From positions 96,208,098 through 96,272,097 of the forward strand of contig JAMXBB010000009.1 of the NCBI GenBank assembly GCA_024138015.1: a DNA stretch of 64,000 bases, written 5' to 3'. Position 1 is the first letter of the stretch. Each line of letters opens with the position of its first letter. A program made the position numbers and the translations under genes. This stretch comes from Lumnitzera littorea. Its lineage: Eukaryota > Streptophyta > Magnoliopsida > Myrtales > Combretaceae. Shown here piece by piece: positions 48,300-62,060 of this stretch. The notes under the pieces are model-generated. The model searched no databases. It saw nothing but the letters and a program-made list of their open reading frames with translations, and had not been told where the DNA came from.

Positions 48300-49190
48300 T
48301 CATTTTTTAAATTCTCGATGAGTTAGGGCCTGACAAATTCATAGCTCTTACCTAACAACCCGTATTAGACCCATTACCCATGATAAGAATCAGCTTACAC
48401 CTATCTTGAAAACCGAGGCCAAACAGTTTGTGCTGAAGCCTAACAGTTGTTAAGCGGCGAAGAGGCAGAAAGGCAAACATTTGGCATCAGGATTGTCGTC
48501 TACTGAGAAGTCGATAAAGCAAATTACCGAGAGTTGGAGGCCCAAGATCCACTCGACACGATACAGAGAGACTAGTGCCTGCTAATCTTAGGACTCGACA
48601 ATTATGGGCCAACATTTCGGGTATCTAAACCAAGCATTGCAAGACTTTAAGGACTCCTTCTCAAACCCGGGCATCCAAGTGTTGACCCCGTTTAGTTCAG
48701 ATCCTACTCCTTCCTGGACAGGCCGAATGACTGCATGCCAACTTCTTCGATTAAACGCACAGTTTTGTATTTTGTGAATTTTTTTTTTATTTTAATTATG
48801 AGCCCATTCTTAGGGTTTAAGGTATTGTACATTATTTACAGTTTTGTTACTAAGGTTTAAGACTTACTATAAATAGCAACATATGTAATTAACAGATAAA
48901 TGATCATAGAGTGAAGAATATACATACTTGGAACTTTCCTCTTTTCGAGCAAAGTCATTTTTCAGCTTTTGGAGCTTGCATTGCTGAATTATTGAATGTT
49001 GATTAACTCTTTAATCTTCCTTTCATTCTTATCAATCTTGTCCTTAAGATTGTGGCGAACCTCTTTATTTGCGCGAGTTAGTGAGTCGCATCTCACCTCT
49101 CATTTGAAACCTGAGCGACATCTAGTGTTCGTGAGTCATATCGAACCTTATTTCGAGCTCAATCCCTAATTGTGTTTGTGTCTTGGTGCG
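48300..49190 (+). mobile_element. LTR-like remnant
   Basis: The interval is clearly less AT-rich than its flanks. It contains a TATA box (ACTATAAATAGCAAC near 48874) followed by about 300 bp rich in leader-like sequence, with repeated GTGAGTC-type phrases near 49080 and 49130. This organisation resembles U3-R-U5 of a Ty3/gypsy LTR. Terminal TG/CA borders and a target duplication could not be fixed. Confidence 0.4.
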
Positions 49191-49639
49191 TAATATCTAT
49201 ACACATTCACCATCAAAACCTCTCATCTTGCTCTCTACTCTTCTCACCTACTTGAATCTTGAATGCCCATTCTGGTTTGAGACCCACTGCCGTAACAACC
49301 TAGGTAGGCCTCTCACACGTAGCAACTCTATGAATCTAGGTGTGCATACAGGTCCAAACCTAGTAAGGCAATTCTAGGCTAGGTTCAAGCTAGACCCGCC
49401 TCGTATCTTGGTCTAAGTGGGTCACATTTGCAACTTAGTTGTTACCTTTTCTTTTTCCTTCCCAACTCTTGATTAGAGACAATAGCTTACTAGTAATAAA
49501 ACAAAATTAAGCTTAAGCTACCTACTTAAATTTGAAGTTAATCCAATAATGAAACACATATCTTGATACACTAAACTAAATAGGATAACTTATTATGAAT
49601 CAAACACTATGTCGATTTATATTATTAAGCAATAGTGTG

Positions 49640-49830
49640 TAAAGCAACGATTTTGAAATTGTTGCCATAAACTTAATAAACAATGATTAAAGTAAGGGTT
49701 TATAACTGCTGTAGTAAATATTTATTTTAGACAATGGTTCTTAGAAAAAAGTTTCCATAAGTATTTTAGGCAACTGGTATTTATAATTGTTGCTTTGTTG
49801 AGATAAAAGGTAACAGTTTTGGCTATTGCC
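49640..49830 (+). repeat. CACTA left subterminal repeats
   Basis: Short inverted and direct motifs around GCAACGATTTTGAAATTG, GACAATGGTTCTTAG and GGCAACTGGTATTTATAATT recur within 190 bp. Clusters of such 'GYRACNGTT' units are typical transposase-binding regions of CACTA elements. Confidence 0.6.
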
Positions 49831-49850
49831 TTTGATTTGAAGGCTTGAGA

Positions 49851-49862
49851 ATATATATAAAA
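49851..49862 (+). promoter_or_regulatory. TATA box of the CACTA element
   Basis: ATATATATAAAA is followed within 35 bp by a leader with GAAACCCTAATAG, and at 50006 by a donor-like AAG|GTAAGG. It is well placed for the transposase transcript start. Confidence 0.5.
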
Positions 49863-51140
49863 CGGCACCTTCTGTAAAGGAGAGAACTAAATGCGCACCA
49901 ACTGTTTCACAAAAGCTAATTTTAGAAACCCTAATAGTTTCAATATCTCTCAATCTCATAACTATTGATCTTTTTGTTCTCTTACTAAAGAAGAAAAATA
50001 AAAGAAGGTAAGGGTTAGTTCTCTCTCTTTATCTCTTTCTTTCTCTTATGTACAACATATGGGGTAAGCTTTTGGCATTATATGAACTGTGTTTATATTT
50101 AATGTTATAGTAGTGGACCATTGTTTGTATGGGTCCATAAAGGCTTGATGTGTAATATTTTACTGACATGTTTTAAGGTTTTTGAAATGTTTTAATCCTA
50201 TTTGTAATATTTTGATTAAGACTACTTAGAAGCAGTCAACTCTATGCTACCTATTGAGAAACCATTTCAGTAAGCCATTCTTATTATATTTCTCAATAAG
50301 TCTAAAATTCAAACTATTCATATTTGAATTTAGATAGGTTTTACAACATTTGATCACCTCATTACTACTCATTTATAGCTTGCAATATGATTCTGGGAAT
50401 CAAAAACAAAAACGTACTATCTAGGAAACCTAAATTTCATTGCTTACCTGCGTTTCAAAGTTTCATAAAATTTCTAATCTTATTCTTATTAGTTGCATAT
50501 GGCTATTCATAAGAAGGTAGTGGATGATCTTGCACTCTGAAAGAGAAAGTTAAATGACCTAAAGATCGACCTAATTATATATGATCTTTAGTAACATAAT
50601 CCTTAGTAACTTTTACTATATGGCGATAATGTTGCAATAATTGATAAGACTACATAGATTTGTCTCCAAAAACATTGAACCTCAACAAAAGAAAATTCAA
50701 TAATAGTGTAGTTGTAGGGTAGGTCTTCTACTATTTACATAAGACTTAGATTGTTTTTGAAATAGCATTACGCTTGGGTCATTGTTTTTGCTTCTCTACT
50801 TTTTATCACACTCACATTAGCTACAACATTCCAATTAGGTGCATTGGTTTGAGTATCAATCAAGCATTAATTGTAACTGCTATAGTCTAGAATATGACAG
50901 CTGATCCATATATTGATATTTAAAACTTCAAATTTAGTTTTGTTAAAAACGGTAAAGGAATGTTCTTCTATATGCAAAGTGTTTGCATTTCAAACACTTT
51001 CTGCTACTCTTTTTATGTAAACTAATTTGATCTACTATCATTTGACATCATTAATAAGATGTTATTGAAGTACAAACCATGCCTTAAAATAACATCATTA
51101 TCTCCTTCTTTTCTCCTCCTCTTACATGTAGGGCTTAGGG

Positions 51141-51660
51141 TTCTATATTGATTTTATTAGTTATAATAGGAGAATGTGAGCAGTTGTTGTTTCAATTGTA
51201 TTTTGAAATATTCCTATGAAATAGGTTGAAGTAAGCAGTTGCTGTTTCAATTGTATTTTGAAGTATTCCTATGAAATAGGTTGAAGTAAATAATTAGTCC
51301 ATCTACTTGACAAAAATCCAGTAGGTTCACTTTACCTTTCCTTATGCATATGATAACTTTTCCATTTGCTTATAGACATTGTATTCAAATATTCTCTTAA
51401 GTTACATATGATAACTTTTCCATTCTACATATGACAGCAGGTTCACTTTATCGCTTTATCCTCATTCTTATATTTCATACAAGGAAAAATGAGCAACGCC
51501 ATGCATGTTTTCATGTCACGTAACTATATTATAAATTTAGAAGTAAAGATACTAAAATATCTCTAGTTTACTTACTCAAGAATAAGTATACTAACAGGTT
51601 CCATGTTGATTTTATTAGTTACAATAGGAGCATGTAAGCGGTTGCTATTTCAATAATGTA
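51141..51660 (+). repeat. Internal duplications in the CACTA element
   Basis: GCAGTTGTTGTTTCAATTGT starts a 55-bp unit (about 51179-51233) that is repeated directly after it (about 51234-51288). The phrase TTGATTTTATTAGTTA with the following GAGCATGTAAGCGGTTGC occurs again at 51600-51650 and matches 51149-51190, a second, more distant duplication. Confidence 0.8.
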
Positions 51661-52958
51661 GCATTATCCTACTGATATATCTTTTATATCAGAAAATTTG
51701 TAGCCAAAGGAATAGGAGAAGGAAATACATCTTGGTATAGTTGTTTAATGACGCAAACAAGTGACTAAGTTATAAGGAGGATATTTGTATTTGCTAAATG
51801 AAATATAAATTTCACATTTGCTTTATTTTTAGGCAATAAACTGAGGGCGTTACAAATTTGAAGGTTCAAATTCTCAAGGGCATTGCAAGTGTCGAGGTGA
51901 GTCTGGACAAAGAAACCTGTAGATATTTATCGTAGTTTTTTGTAGTCTCTATTTCATTACAAAATAATAAGATCATTTTTTATCATTTGATTTAATTAAA
52001 TTTCTATAACAAGTAATGGCTAGGTACACTAAACATGCAAACACTCTTAGATAAGTGAGGCTGCTTGGGAATACATGTATCCCATTTAATCCAAGGCTTA
52101 CTTTTGGCTTATTGTTGTATGTTAAAACTTAACTTCGTCATTGCTCAAATGGCAATCTGTAAGTTTCCCATCCTTTAAGGCTTATAATAGTGTAAAGTTG
52201 TAATTTTAGTTAATGGGTTATTGTAGAAATTAGCCGTTTGCTATGAATTTATATGACACAATAATTTAGCATAAGGGTTAATGTCTTTTGTATTCTAATT
52301 TGATTTGGTGTGTTTAACTGCATTTCCAATATAATCTAGGTTACTTGAAGCACTATTCCCCTTATTGGGTGTTGTGTTTCATTCTTGTTTTGAACATTTT
52401 TTAGTAGATCTTAGTTTTTCTTCTTCAAATCTAGAGTTTGGATCCTTTGTCATGATTACCTTAATGGTTTTAATTGCTTTTATTTTCAAGCGTGTTAAAT
52501 ATTTTGAACCATAATCCGTGATTGGGTAATCTATAATTTATATGGTAGATGACTATTGATATATAAGATAATTTTTATTCTCAAATGTCGATGCTTAAGA
52601 TGTAATATTCTTTCCATTTGAACTTAAGCGAATGCTGCATTCGTTTGCCATAGAAAATAGGCCTTTATATCTTGGAATAGGTGGTTTCCTATTTGAATAT
52701 TACAGGCTAACCAAAGTGAGAATCATTTGAAAAAATTACTGTGATTGCTTTAAATCTCAGTATGTATTATCATTGATTACACAATTGACCATGGCTATAC
52801 TGAAGTAGTTCTAGTATCTTTTTTTTTTTATTTTAAATGTTAACTACATTGTATGAATAAAAAAAAGGTAAAATTTAGGATTATTATTGCAATGTCCTAC
52901 AGTACTATTGATATTAGTAATAATAGTTTTTATTATGATTTCAGTAATTTTTTTACTT

Positions 52959-55900
52959 ATGGATAAAGAGACAAATGATGGATGATGTGTCGTAGAACAG
53001 GTGATGAGTACATTAATGGATCGAAAGGATTTTTAGATATAGCTTTTACTTGGACAGCTTAGGGAGAGAAAATTGCTTATCCATGCAAGAAGCGCTATCA
53101 TAGATATTGGTATCATAGAAATGTTGTTTTTGAGCACTTGATATGTGACGGGTTTACTTTAGGATATGACGAATGGGTTTGCCATGGAGAGGGACCATTA
53201 TCATGTTTTAATGTAGATAATGCAGGTGATTATGATGCTTATGATAGTGCATTAGATATGTAAAACAATATTGATGAGTTATTGCATGATAATTTTAGAG
53301 AAGTAGTTAAAGAATTTCAAAACCATGGCGAGTAGATTAAAGAGGGTCCAACTGATGAGGCTAAGAAATTTCATAAACTAGTAGAGGAAGGTTGGCGAGA
53401 GTTGTATCCGAGTTGTAAAAGCTTTTCAAAACTTTCTTTCATAATTCAGTTGTATCTCTTTAAATGCCTTTATGGACTGAGCAATGCAGCATTTGTTGAT
53501 CTCTTAGAGTTGTTGAAGGAGGCATTTTTAGTACACAAATTCTAAAGTCCTTTAATAAAGCAAGAAACGTGGTGAGAGATTTAGTTTTGGACTATAAAAA
53601 AATACATGCATGTCCAAATGATTATATCTTTTTTTTTAAGGGTAATGAAGAAGCAAACCAATGTTGTGTATATGGTGCTTCTAGATGAAAACAATTGAAG
53701 ACTATTAAAGGAATAATGACAGCCAGTTCAAGCACCAAGTTCCTATAAGGGTGTTGAGGTACTTCCTAATAAAACTCAAGCTCCAAAGGTTGTTCATGTA
53801 TTGAAAGATGGCAAAGTCTATGAGGGGGCATATGGATGAACGCTTGAAAGAGGCTATATAAGGCATCTTGCTAATGGTCGCACTTAGAAGAATTTTGAAA
53901 GCATCCTAATTTTTCATAAGAGCTCTACAATGTATGATTATGTTTAACTAGTGATGGTTTCGACCCATTCCGAGCATTGAGCATTACTCATAGCATATGG
54001 CCAATAGTTTTAATAAACTACAATTTAGCACCACGGATGTCTATGAAGCTTGAGTATCTAATGTTATCTGTACTTATACCAAACCTGAGTTGTCTTAGAA
54101 AAGATGTAGACATTTACTTGCAACCACTTATTAGAGAGCTAAAAAAGTTATGGGAGTTTGGTATTAAAACTTATGATGCTTCAAACAACCAAACTTTTAG
54201 GATGAATGTAGCCTTACTTTAGACCATCATTAAGTTTCTTGCTTATGTTATGTTGTCTGGATTGAGCACCAAAGGACAATTAGCATGCCTTTCTTGTAAT
54301 TATAGAACTACTTCTCATCAATTAAAACATAGTAAAAAGATTGTGTATATGGGTCACCATAAAGTCTTAAAAATCGATCATCCATAGAGATTTGATAAGA
54401 GATCTTTCACTAGCAATGTAAAGATCAAGAATGCATCAACTCCTTTGTCAGATATTGAAGTGTTAGGTTTTATATTTGAATTTGAGAAAGCCTTTGGAGA
54501 AAAAAAAAAAGCAAAAAAAGAAAAAAGTAGTTGGCCCATGGAGAAAAAGGTTTGTTTTCCTTGAGTTGCCATATTGAATGTATAATACGTGTCACCATAA
54601 CCTAAATTGATGCATATAGAGAAAAACATATATGATAGCTTACTTAGGACACTATTAAACATCCTTAATAGATTAAAGGATCATGTGAATACTTGATTTG
54701 ACTTGCAAGATATCGATATAAGGAAGGAACTCTATCCTATTCTTTCTAGTGATTTTTGTCATGTATTTTATGCTACCTTAAGGTGGTGCATCAAATATTG
54801 GTTGATGTATGTAACTTTCAGAGAGAAAGATTTCAAGTTATAAAACTCATGATGCTCATATTGTGTTGCATCACTTACTTCAAGTTGCAGTTAGAAAAAC
54901 TCTATCAAACCATATTGCAATTCCCTTAATCAAATCAAGTGCCTTTATTAAAGGCACATACAAGATAGTTATCAAATTGGAAGATCTTGATTATCTGCAA
55001 AATGGAATTATTAAAATTCTATGCCACCTCAAAAGGATTTTCCCACCCAGGTTTTTTATTTTTTGATATAATGGTACATTTAACTATCCATTTGGTTTGG
55101 TGAATCGGTGCATCATGTTAGATATACTTCATTAAGAGATACTTATGTGATTTGAAAGGATTTGTTCATAATAGAAATCATCCAAAAGGATCTATAGTCG
55201 AAGGATATTTAACTGATAAGTGCTTAACATTTTAGCCAAGATATATGCACGATGAAGTGAAAACTAAAAACGAGATATAGCAAAGGTGAACGTATTAGGA
55301 TGAAAGGAGCAAAACAAATGAGTCATCTGCTCTCTTCCCAAATATAGGTCATCCTATAGGGGGTAAGAGAAAAAGAAATGGCAATATAATTTCTTTAGAT
55401 TCTTATTTTTAAGCTTAAGCATATTGATATATTTTATTTAACTATGGAGATGATAGAGTTGAAATGTACATCATGTAAAATACTTTTTGAAAAAAAAAAT
55501 TACTAATTACCACTTTATCAATTAACATACGTAAATGCACTTACAAAATTGAATTCTTTACTTTTGCAAAGAACACATGGAGTTACTAGAAAGACAAGGT
55601 AAAAGGAGTAAGTAGGAAAGAGTAAAAGATCATAATAGGGATTTTATATATTAGCTTTAAGATAAAGTTAAACAAAAACAAGTTCCTTCCAACATTATGT
55701 AGTTGTCAAAATGTCCTAATACTATGGCAAAATGATATAAAGAATATTTCATTAATGAGTACAGATTCTACACAAGAGAATGTGATATGTGATGCAAGAT
55801 GTAAAACTTAAAGTAGTAAAGCTACCCTAACATTTTAGACTGATAGTTTTGCATCATCTAAGGATCAAAATCCAATAAGAAGAGATGTTACTTACTATGG

Positions 55901-56130
55901 AGCCATTCAAAAGATCCTCGAAGTAGATTATTGGGGTTAATACGATTTTCTCCTCTTTCAACGTGATTGTTTTGAGATTAAGGTAGATGATTATGGACTT
56001 ACTCGAGTTAACTTCAATAAGCTATGTTATTTGAATATTCCCTTTGTTATGGCATCACAAATTCATAAAGTTTGCTTTGTAGAAGATCCAATTGAGAAAG
56101 GAAGGCATTATGTCATGAAAAGATTGCTTA
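52959..56130 (+). pseudogene. TNP2-like CACTA transposase pseudogene
   Basis: The plus strand reads the full domain order of TNP2-type transposases with stops. First is a transposase-associated domain: MDKE at 52959, DEYINGSKGFLDIAF, then YPCKKRYHRYWYHRNVVFEH and LICDGFTLGYDEWVCHGEG. Near 53380-53460 comes EEGWRELYPSCKSFSKLSF. The TNP2 core lies around 53950-54300: SMKLEYLMLSVLIPN, DVDIYLQPLIRELKKLWEFG and TYDASNNQTFRMNVALL, with GLSTKGQLAC after it. Next is a DUF4218-like part at 54860-55250 (LEDLDYLQNGIIKILCHL, IFPP.FF, EGYLTDKCLTF-like). Last is a DUF4216-like part at 55740-56130 (YRFYTRECD, VNFNKLCYLNIPFVMASQ, VCFVEDP). The reading frame is broken repeatedly, so no active enzyme is made. 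A solo LTR interrupts it at 56144. Confidence 0.9.
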
Positions 56131-56143
56131 AGGATTTGTTTAA

Positions 56144-57692
56144 TGTTATGTCTCCTAATTAGTTTTGATGATAACAAAATATGTGATATGTTATTACTAA
56201 TATGTTTATGAAGTGTGCAAATATATTGAGATCAGAAGTTGTTCCTAAGCTAGTTTCTGAATAATCTGAACAAATTAAGTTGGACAAATTTGCAAGAAGA
56301 CCTAACTCCACTTTATTGGGTATATTAAGACAATATACTTAATTTCGTTTTACTAAGATAGTTATGTCTATAGGGATTTTAAGGAAGATTTATTTTTACT
56401 TAAAATTTTCTCTAGAGCATTCTTAAACCAGATTTGAAGAGTTGAATTGAATAGCTTTAAATCTAACATGGAAGCAAGGTTTTAAGATTTTCAAGCAAGT
56501 TTGATTATTTCCTTTAAAAAAGAAATAGCAACCATGCTGCAAGAAAAGCAAATTTGAAGTCTACAAGAGGTATGTTTATTCAAAGCATGGAAGGGTTTAG
56601 AGTTGATTGACATGCGATAGACTTATTGATATGAAAGTGTAAGTTCTTAAGATATAATTGAATGACAAGTTTGGATAATGTGAGATATTTTAGGGAGATT
56701 AAATTCTAAGATTGGATAAGGAAGATTATTGTTTCAAATTCAACAAATTTGAGCTACAAATTTTTAGTAGATAAGGCATGATATTTAAATTCCCAATTGA
56801 AGCATGATAGATAAGAATGAATCAAATTTTCTTTATATGCTTCAATATTTGTACAATTGGTATACTTATGCAAATTTTAGGAGATATTTTTTCTAAATCA
56901 CATGAAGGTGCAGATTTTTTCTAAAGGAAGATATGGTTTAATATTCAAGTATAGCCTTATGACAAGGAAGGTTTTAATAAGGCAGTTTAATATTTTTGAA
57001 AAACTGAAGGGTATCTAATTTAGATTTTACTAAGCAAGATATGTTCAAATTTATTCAAGCTTATCCTTATTACAAGATATTTGGTTTTCATATTTTAAAT
57101 CTCAACATATTCTTGAAACTCATGGATTAGAATTAACAAAGTTATAAGGGACAAAATATATCAAGCTCTTCGTGAAATATATCAAGAGATAACAGCAATT
57201 GATTTCAAAAATTTCAAACATTAGAATTCCTATTTTTATGGGATATTTCTCTAACAACAAAACCAATTGTGTTTGAATTAAGATTCCTTGGAGAAAAATC
57301 TAGAATTAGCCGTTTCTAATTGTTACACAAAAGTTTATTTAATTTAAAGATGAAGCTACACAAGGTACAGAATACTACACTTAGTACAAGACTAAATTTC
57401 CAAAAAACTCTTTCGTACAAACTATCGGAAATTGTGTTAAAAACTTAGTTAGAAACTGAGCGAAAATAAATGTCCCATTTCATTGTTCTTGTTTTTGTGC
57501 AAACATTGTAAAGAGATCTTTGTTTACATCATTTCATTTTCCTTGTAAATATTATTAATATTGTAATTAAATGAGTGTAAGGTTAGAGAGTTCTCTGAGT
57601 CCTATGATTGCCCAATCTTCTTTCTCTCTATCTTATTTAGTTTATGCATTTTATTATTTGATTTTTTTTTTTTTTTGCACCTAAGTTAACAA
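56144..57692 (+). mobile_element. Solo LTR (1549 bp), copia-like, in the CACTA transposase
   Basis: It starts TGTTATGTCTCCTAATTAGT and ends CCTAAGTTAACA, giving perfect TGTTA/TAACA ends. The start followed by TTTTGATGATAACAAAATAT is common to plant Ty1/copia LTRs. Flanks are TTTAA and ATCAA, which match at only three of five positions, so the target duplication is not proven. The PolII-type leader-like region near 57590 and the T-run near 57660 support plus orientation. No internal genes. Confidence 0.68.
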
Positions 57693-58579
57693 TCAATACC
57701 CAACTACTTATATGCCATATTTAAGTTATTAAGAAAGGATTTTTTTAAAAAATAAAAAAAGTTTTTTGTTTTGTAAAAGATATCAATTTACCCATCTCTT
57801 AATATCTTATACAAGACCTACAGTATATATTAAAAATATACTTATAAATTCTACCATGCACTTAGTAATGGGTAGGCTCACATGGGGGTTCTATAGTCTT
57901 AACAATTTGACCAAGATGAGAGAAGTCATGAGATGATTAATATATTTTCTAAAGTGATGGGGAAAAAAAAAATAATGGACGTATTAGACTCTCTGTAAGG
58001 GGTGTTACTATATCTAATTTGAAAGGAAAAGGAAAAGGAATAATTAGTGAGCCATCTATAAAAGCTCCTTAAAATCTTATAAAGTCTATCACAATAAAGG
58101 TGAAGACAAAGATGCAAAAAGAAATGGATATAAAATGGGAACGAAGAATAGAATAACAAAGAAGTGAAATGACTAGATATATCTTGTCTATGCTTGTATT
58201 ATAGTTGTAAAGGGTCAATCCTAATTTAAATATTTATCTAACATTCTTAGTTACCAGCAAGGTCTTTTAGAGACACTTCTATTACCCCATCAATCAATCG
58301 CTTTAGACAATATGCAATCTTTAAATGACACATACAATTGTCTTACTTAGTAACTTAGTAACTACATAAAAATCTACGTTACATAAGGTATGATATATAT
58401 GAGTTTTCACAAATGATGTTAACTATATTAATTTTTATTGTTATCTTTTTATAGGATGACAATGTTAAAGGCCATGATGCTTGAATACATGTCAAAATCT
58501 ATGCAAAACTTCGATATTTGAGATATCATTGAATTCTTTTTGTATGAAATACTAGATGATATCACTGAACTTCAATGAT

Positions 58580-58736
58580 ATCATTAAAACCATTACTTCA
58601 ACTAGGCAACAGTTGCCTATACAATCACTAGATTTGTTGCCTTATATCCAAGACAACAGTGATCAAATATAACTAATGTGGAACCATTGCCTTAGATCAA
58701 AGGGAAGGGTTATATAGACATCAGCTACGATTTGGT
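58580..58736 (+). repeat. CACTA right subterminal repeats
   Basis: GGCAACAGTTGCC, TTGTTGCCTTA, ACAACAGTG and CCATTGCCTTAG cluster here, mirroring the left side of the element. The extreme right end (CGATTTGGTG) is a weak match to a CACTA terminus. Confidence 0.55.
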
Positions 58737-58739
58737 GAT

Positions 58740-60574
58740 GTTGTTAAAAGCATAGAATGATGAAGTGAATTACTAACTAATAGTATTATATAGTACTCAA
58801 AACTCATTTGAAATTTAATGAATAAGTTAATATATGTTTGATTAGAATATACTAATGAACTAAAAGGTTCTTCATGAATTTTGATTAAATATGAAATTTG
58901 AGGAAATGAATTGATGTTTTTGATAAAAGAATTCAATTTGGTGTAGTTTATTATTGAGTAAATATACATGTATATGCCTTTGTTGTATATATACCTTTGT
59001 TATTGATTTTTCATTTGTTTTTTTTTTTTGAATTTTTCTGAATTTTTTTATTATTTGGTTTATCTTTTAAATATTTTATTATATTAATTATTTAATAAAA
59101 ACATGTGAGCTAATTAGAATATGCTACATGACATAGTTAAAAGAAAAGCTAAGGAAAAATTAACGGAAAACTTATTTGAAACCTTTTATAAACATTAAGC
59201 ATTAAAATAGAAATTTTGAAACATTTTGTTATTTGAATAGAAAAAGTGTAAAAAATTAAGTTCTAAATTTGTACTTTTCTCAATGGAAATTTATGAGCTC
59301 ATTTCAACATATATAATTCGGGAAAAGTATAAAAACAATCATTCACCTTTTATTACATTTATATTTAAGTCTCTTAGACTTTAACTATTATGTTTAGATC
59401 CTCCACCCCTTTTATTGTTATTACTATTTAAGTCCTTCACCGTTTAACATTTCTTTTCAAGTCCTAAAGCTATTCAAGATGATTCGAAAACATTTCTCTA
59501 TCGTATCTATTATGCTGGCAATGACCGATATTGATCCAATGAGTGTCTATTGTTCAAATAAAAATCGCTTCACAAAATTACGAGAGAACGAATAATGGAC
59601 ATTTTTTATGGGTTTCTTCTACTCTTTTTGGAAAACTAGAAGCTTCGAATGTAAAGTTGACAGGCGAGCAACATAAGTAGAAGAATAATAAATAGCAAAA
59701 CACTGGAGGAAAAATTAAAATGTAAAGAGCTGAAATGAAAGAGTAAAGCTATTGAAATCTAGTGATAGGAGTTTTCGAATTGAATAAACATATTTGATTT
59801 TCTGGTTGCGCAAATGGTTCCTTTTTTTTCTCTCTCAATAAAATATATGAAACTCCTTACGAATAATTTTTTATTTTTTCAAACGACAATACATATTATT
59901 ATAATATAAAATGAGAAGAATTTCAACATATTCATGCTTTTGAAAGATCAATATTCATACCATTAATTATAACAACCTAGATAATAAGTTAAAGATTCAA
60001 TAATAAGACTTTTTACCTTTGTTTTTTAATATTGGGGACATATTCATTTATCTATATCATTAAATTAAGTCATCTCACAAGTCAAACTTATTTTACACAT
60101 AAAATTTCTTAACTTGTCCATGTCCTCCACCAAATACTTAAATACTCTTTTTCCTTACTCCATGTAGTGGGTTCCTTAAATATAGAGTGCACATAAAGCA
60201 AATTAGAAAATAACCCTTAATAATCCTTTAACTTCGGATACTACCAATAATTACTTTTTTTTCTCTTTATAAGCATGTTAGGGTGACTATGAGTCAGCCC
60301 AGGCCCACTCGTATAACTCTCCAAAAATGCAATGTACAATGACTTCTTAATCAAGAAGTCAAACTTCAAAAAAATCTACCTTCTAGATTATTCAACTAGA
60401 TGCAATACATATGAATCTCTCTCTCTTCTTTTTCCTTTCTTTCTCTCATACTGTTTATGTTCTCTGAGTAGACTAAACTAGGGTTTAAAAGATCTCTCTC
60501 TACAATGATGATCTTAAGAAAAGAATTTCATATTTGAAAAGTAGAATTCACAATCTACATCTTGATACCTATTT
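58740..60574. other. AT-rich interval with a MITE-like fragment
   Basis: No gene. Around 59320-59470 repeated phrases (AAGTCTCTTAGAC, AAGTCCTTCACC, AAGTCCTAAAGC) resemble the interior of the MITE in the 35-kb intron and of Mutator-type MITEs in general, but ends were not found. A pyrimidine-rich tract lies near 60415-60455. Confidence 0.4.
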
Positions 60575-61015
60575 TGCTGATTATGGTAATATTGTGTATC
60601 GATTCTAACCTAATTGTTTTTGCTGTGCAAGATGTGAATGAATGAGGAAATCAAGGATAGGAAAGAAAGAAATCTTTGTTGATGAACCCTAAACTTCGAG
60701 CGCCAGAGAAATTCCACTTACAAGAAGGTTTTCGTTGTTAGGTTTTCGATACCTAACTATTTTTTCTTTCCCTATTTATATGTACATCACTACTAGTGGT
60801 TGATTTACAACTATGAAAATTTGTTTGTTACTATGGTTAAAAGTTTTACAATCTCTAACTATTTCTACAACTACTTGTAAACTAATTATATGTATGACTC
60901 CTCATATTATTGTTATGGTATGCTTAAGTCTTCAAATATAATTGTCCAAATACTTTGAACGTCTTCTATTTCTCCTTGGTTGTCTTTTATTTTCTATCAT
61001 AACAAAGCACCAACA
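60575..61015 (-). mobile_element. LTR-like segment, reverse orientation
   Basis: On the minus strand it starts TGTTGGTGCTTTGTTATGAT at 61015. It carries ATATAAATAGGG (TATA) near 60780 and ends at about 60575 next to AGGTATCAAGATG, a loose match to the tRNA-Met primer-binding site. These are the parts of a small copia-like 5' LTR. The internal region to the left is not recognisable. Both borders are tentative. Confidence 0.45.
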
Positions 61016-61399
61016 ATTCCACTGTATATATTTTTAATTTCAAAGCACAAAAATTCAAACCATGAAATATAATAATGAAAAATAGGAAAATTATCATAAA
61101 AAACTAATATTGTGGGCCTTCATTCATTGAAAAAGAAAATGACTACAAATATAGTTTTTATATGAAAAATTACAACTGTTTTAAGCACTCATAACATGGA
61201 TATTATAACATTTGCCAATATATGAAAGTTGCTCTATATGATTGAATTAAAATTGATTATTCAGGTAATATATATGATTTTTGAACTAAGAAATACAAAG
61301 AATAGGTGAAAAGCAATGCCATTCTTATAACTACGCTACTCTTAAAACATACTGTATGGTAGGCTTGTTGTAACTAGTCGATTACGTGCAATAAGTATG

Positions 61400-62060
61400 C
61401 CAGTCGACCCAGGAGATGTCTTAAGCAAAGGACACATGGAGGGATGTTGTTCGAAAGAGTTATGGGAGGAAGAACAGACAAACTCGACACCTCAAATGCG
61501 CGTGTGTGATAGCATATCGAATTAGGTATTATTGATCGTTCTTGATCAAATTACTTATTTGATCTTCTCTAGAGTGATTTTAGTAAAGCTTTAGTATTTG
61601 TTTTAAGCTTGCCAATGTTTTGAATGAGTCCAGTGAGAGGAGGAGCTTCCTATTTATAGAATTTAAAGGTTAATATTATCCGTTGAATGGCTCTGAGATA
61701 GATGGCTAAAATTGAGTTTCATTATTAAAGCTTACCCTCTTCTTTAGCCTCCATGGGTTTGGGTATGGGCTCAAGTATACCTAAGGTTTCTGGCAATTAA
61801 AGAAAACCTATTATTATTATAATTAAGCCTAAAAATTAATTGAGCCAAATGAAGCCTAGATAGGCTAAAAAAACTGTTTTCGAGTTTATTTTTCATGTGC
61901 GAGATAATTGAGTAAGACTAAGAGCGAAAAATCCAATTTAACGATCCCTGTTTGGAGTCTACCAAGCCAAATTTCCCTAAAACATCCATAGACAAGCCTA
62001 TTTCCCAAGCTCTATCACTAACCCAAGATATCTATCCATAGTGTTAAATTGAGTTAATGC
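61400..62060 (-). mobile_element. LTR-like promoter fragment, reverse orientation
   Basis: TATAAATAGGAAGCTCC on the minus strand (about 61642-61658) is followed by CTCCTCTCACTGGACTC and a leader-like stretch. This combination is typical of U3/R regions of plant LTRs. Terminal borders were not found. Confidence 0.35.

Larger units (their letters stand above)
49615..58736 (+). mobile_element. CACTA (En/Spm) transposon, decayed, with nested solo LTR
   Basis: The left end CACTATGTCGATTTATATTA at 49615 leads into subterminal repeats of the GCAACGATTTTGAAATTGTT kind. The right side at about 58580-58736 has the same style (GGCAACAGTTGCC, TTGTTGCC, ACAACAGTG) and a CACCA-like end on the minus strand. 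Between them lies a TNP2-like transposase pseudogene on the plus strand. Both termini are degenerate and the 3-bp duplication cannot be verified, so the outer borders are tentative. The element spans about 9.1 kb including the 1.55-kb LTR. Confidence 0.7.
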
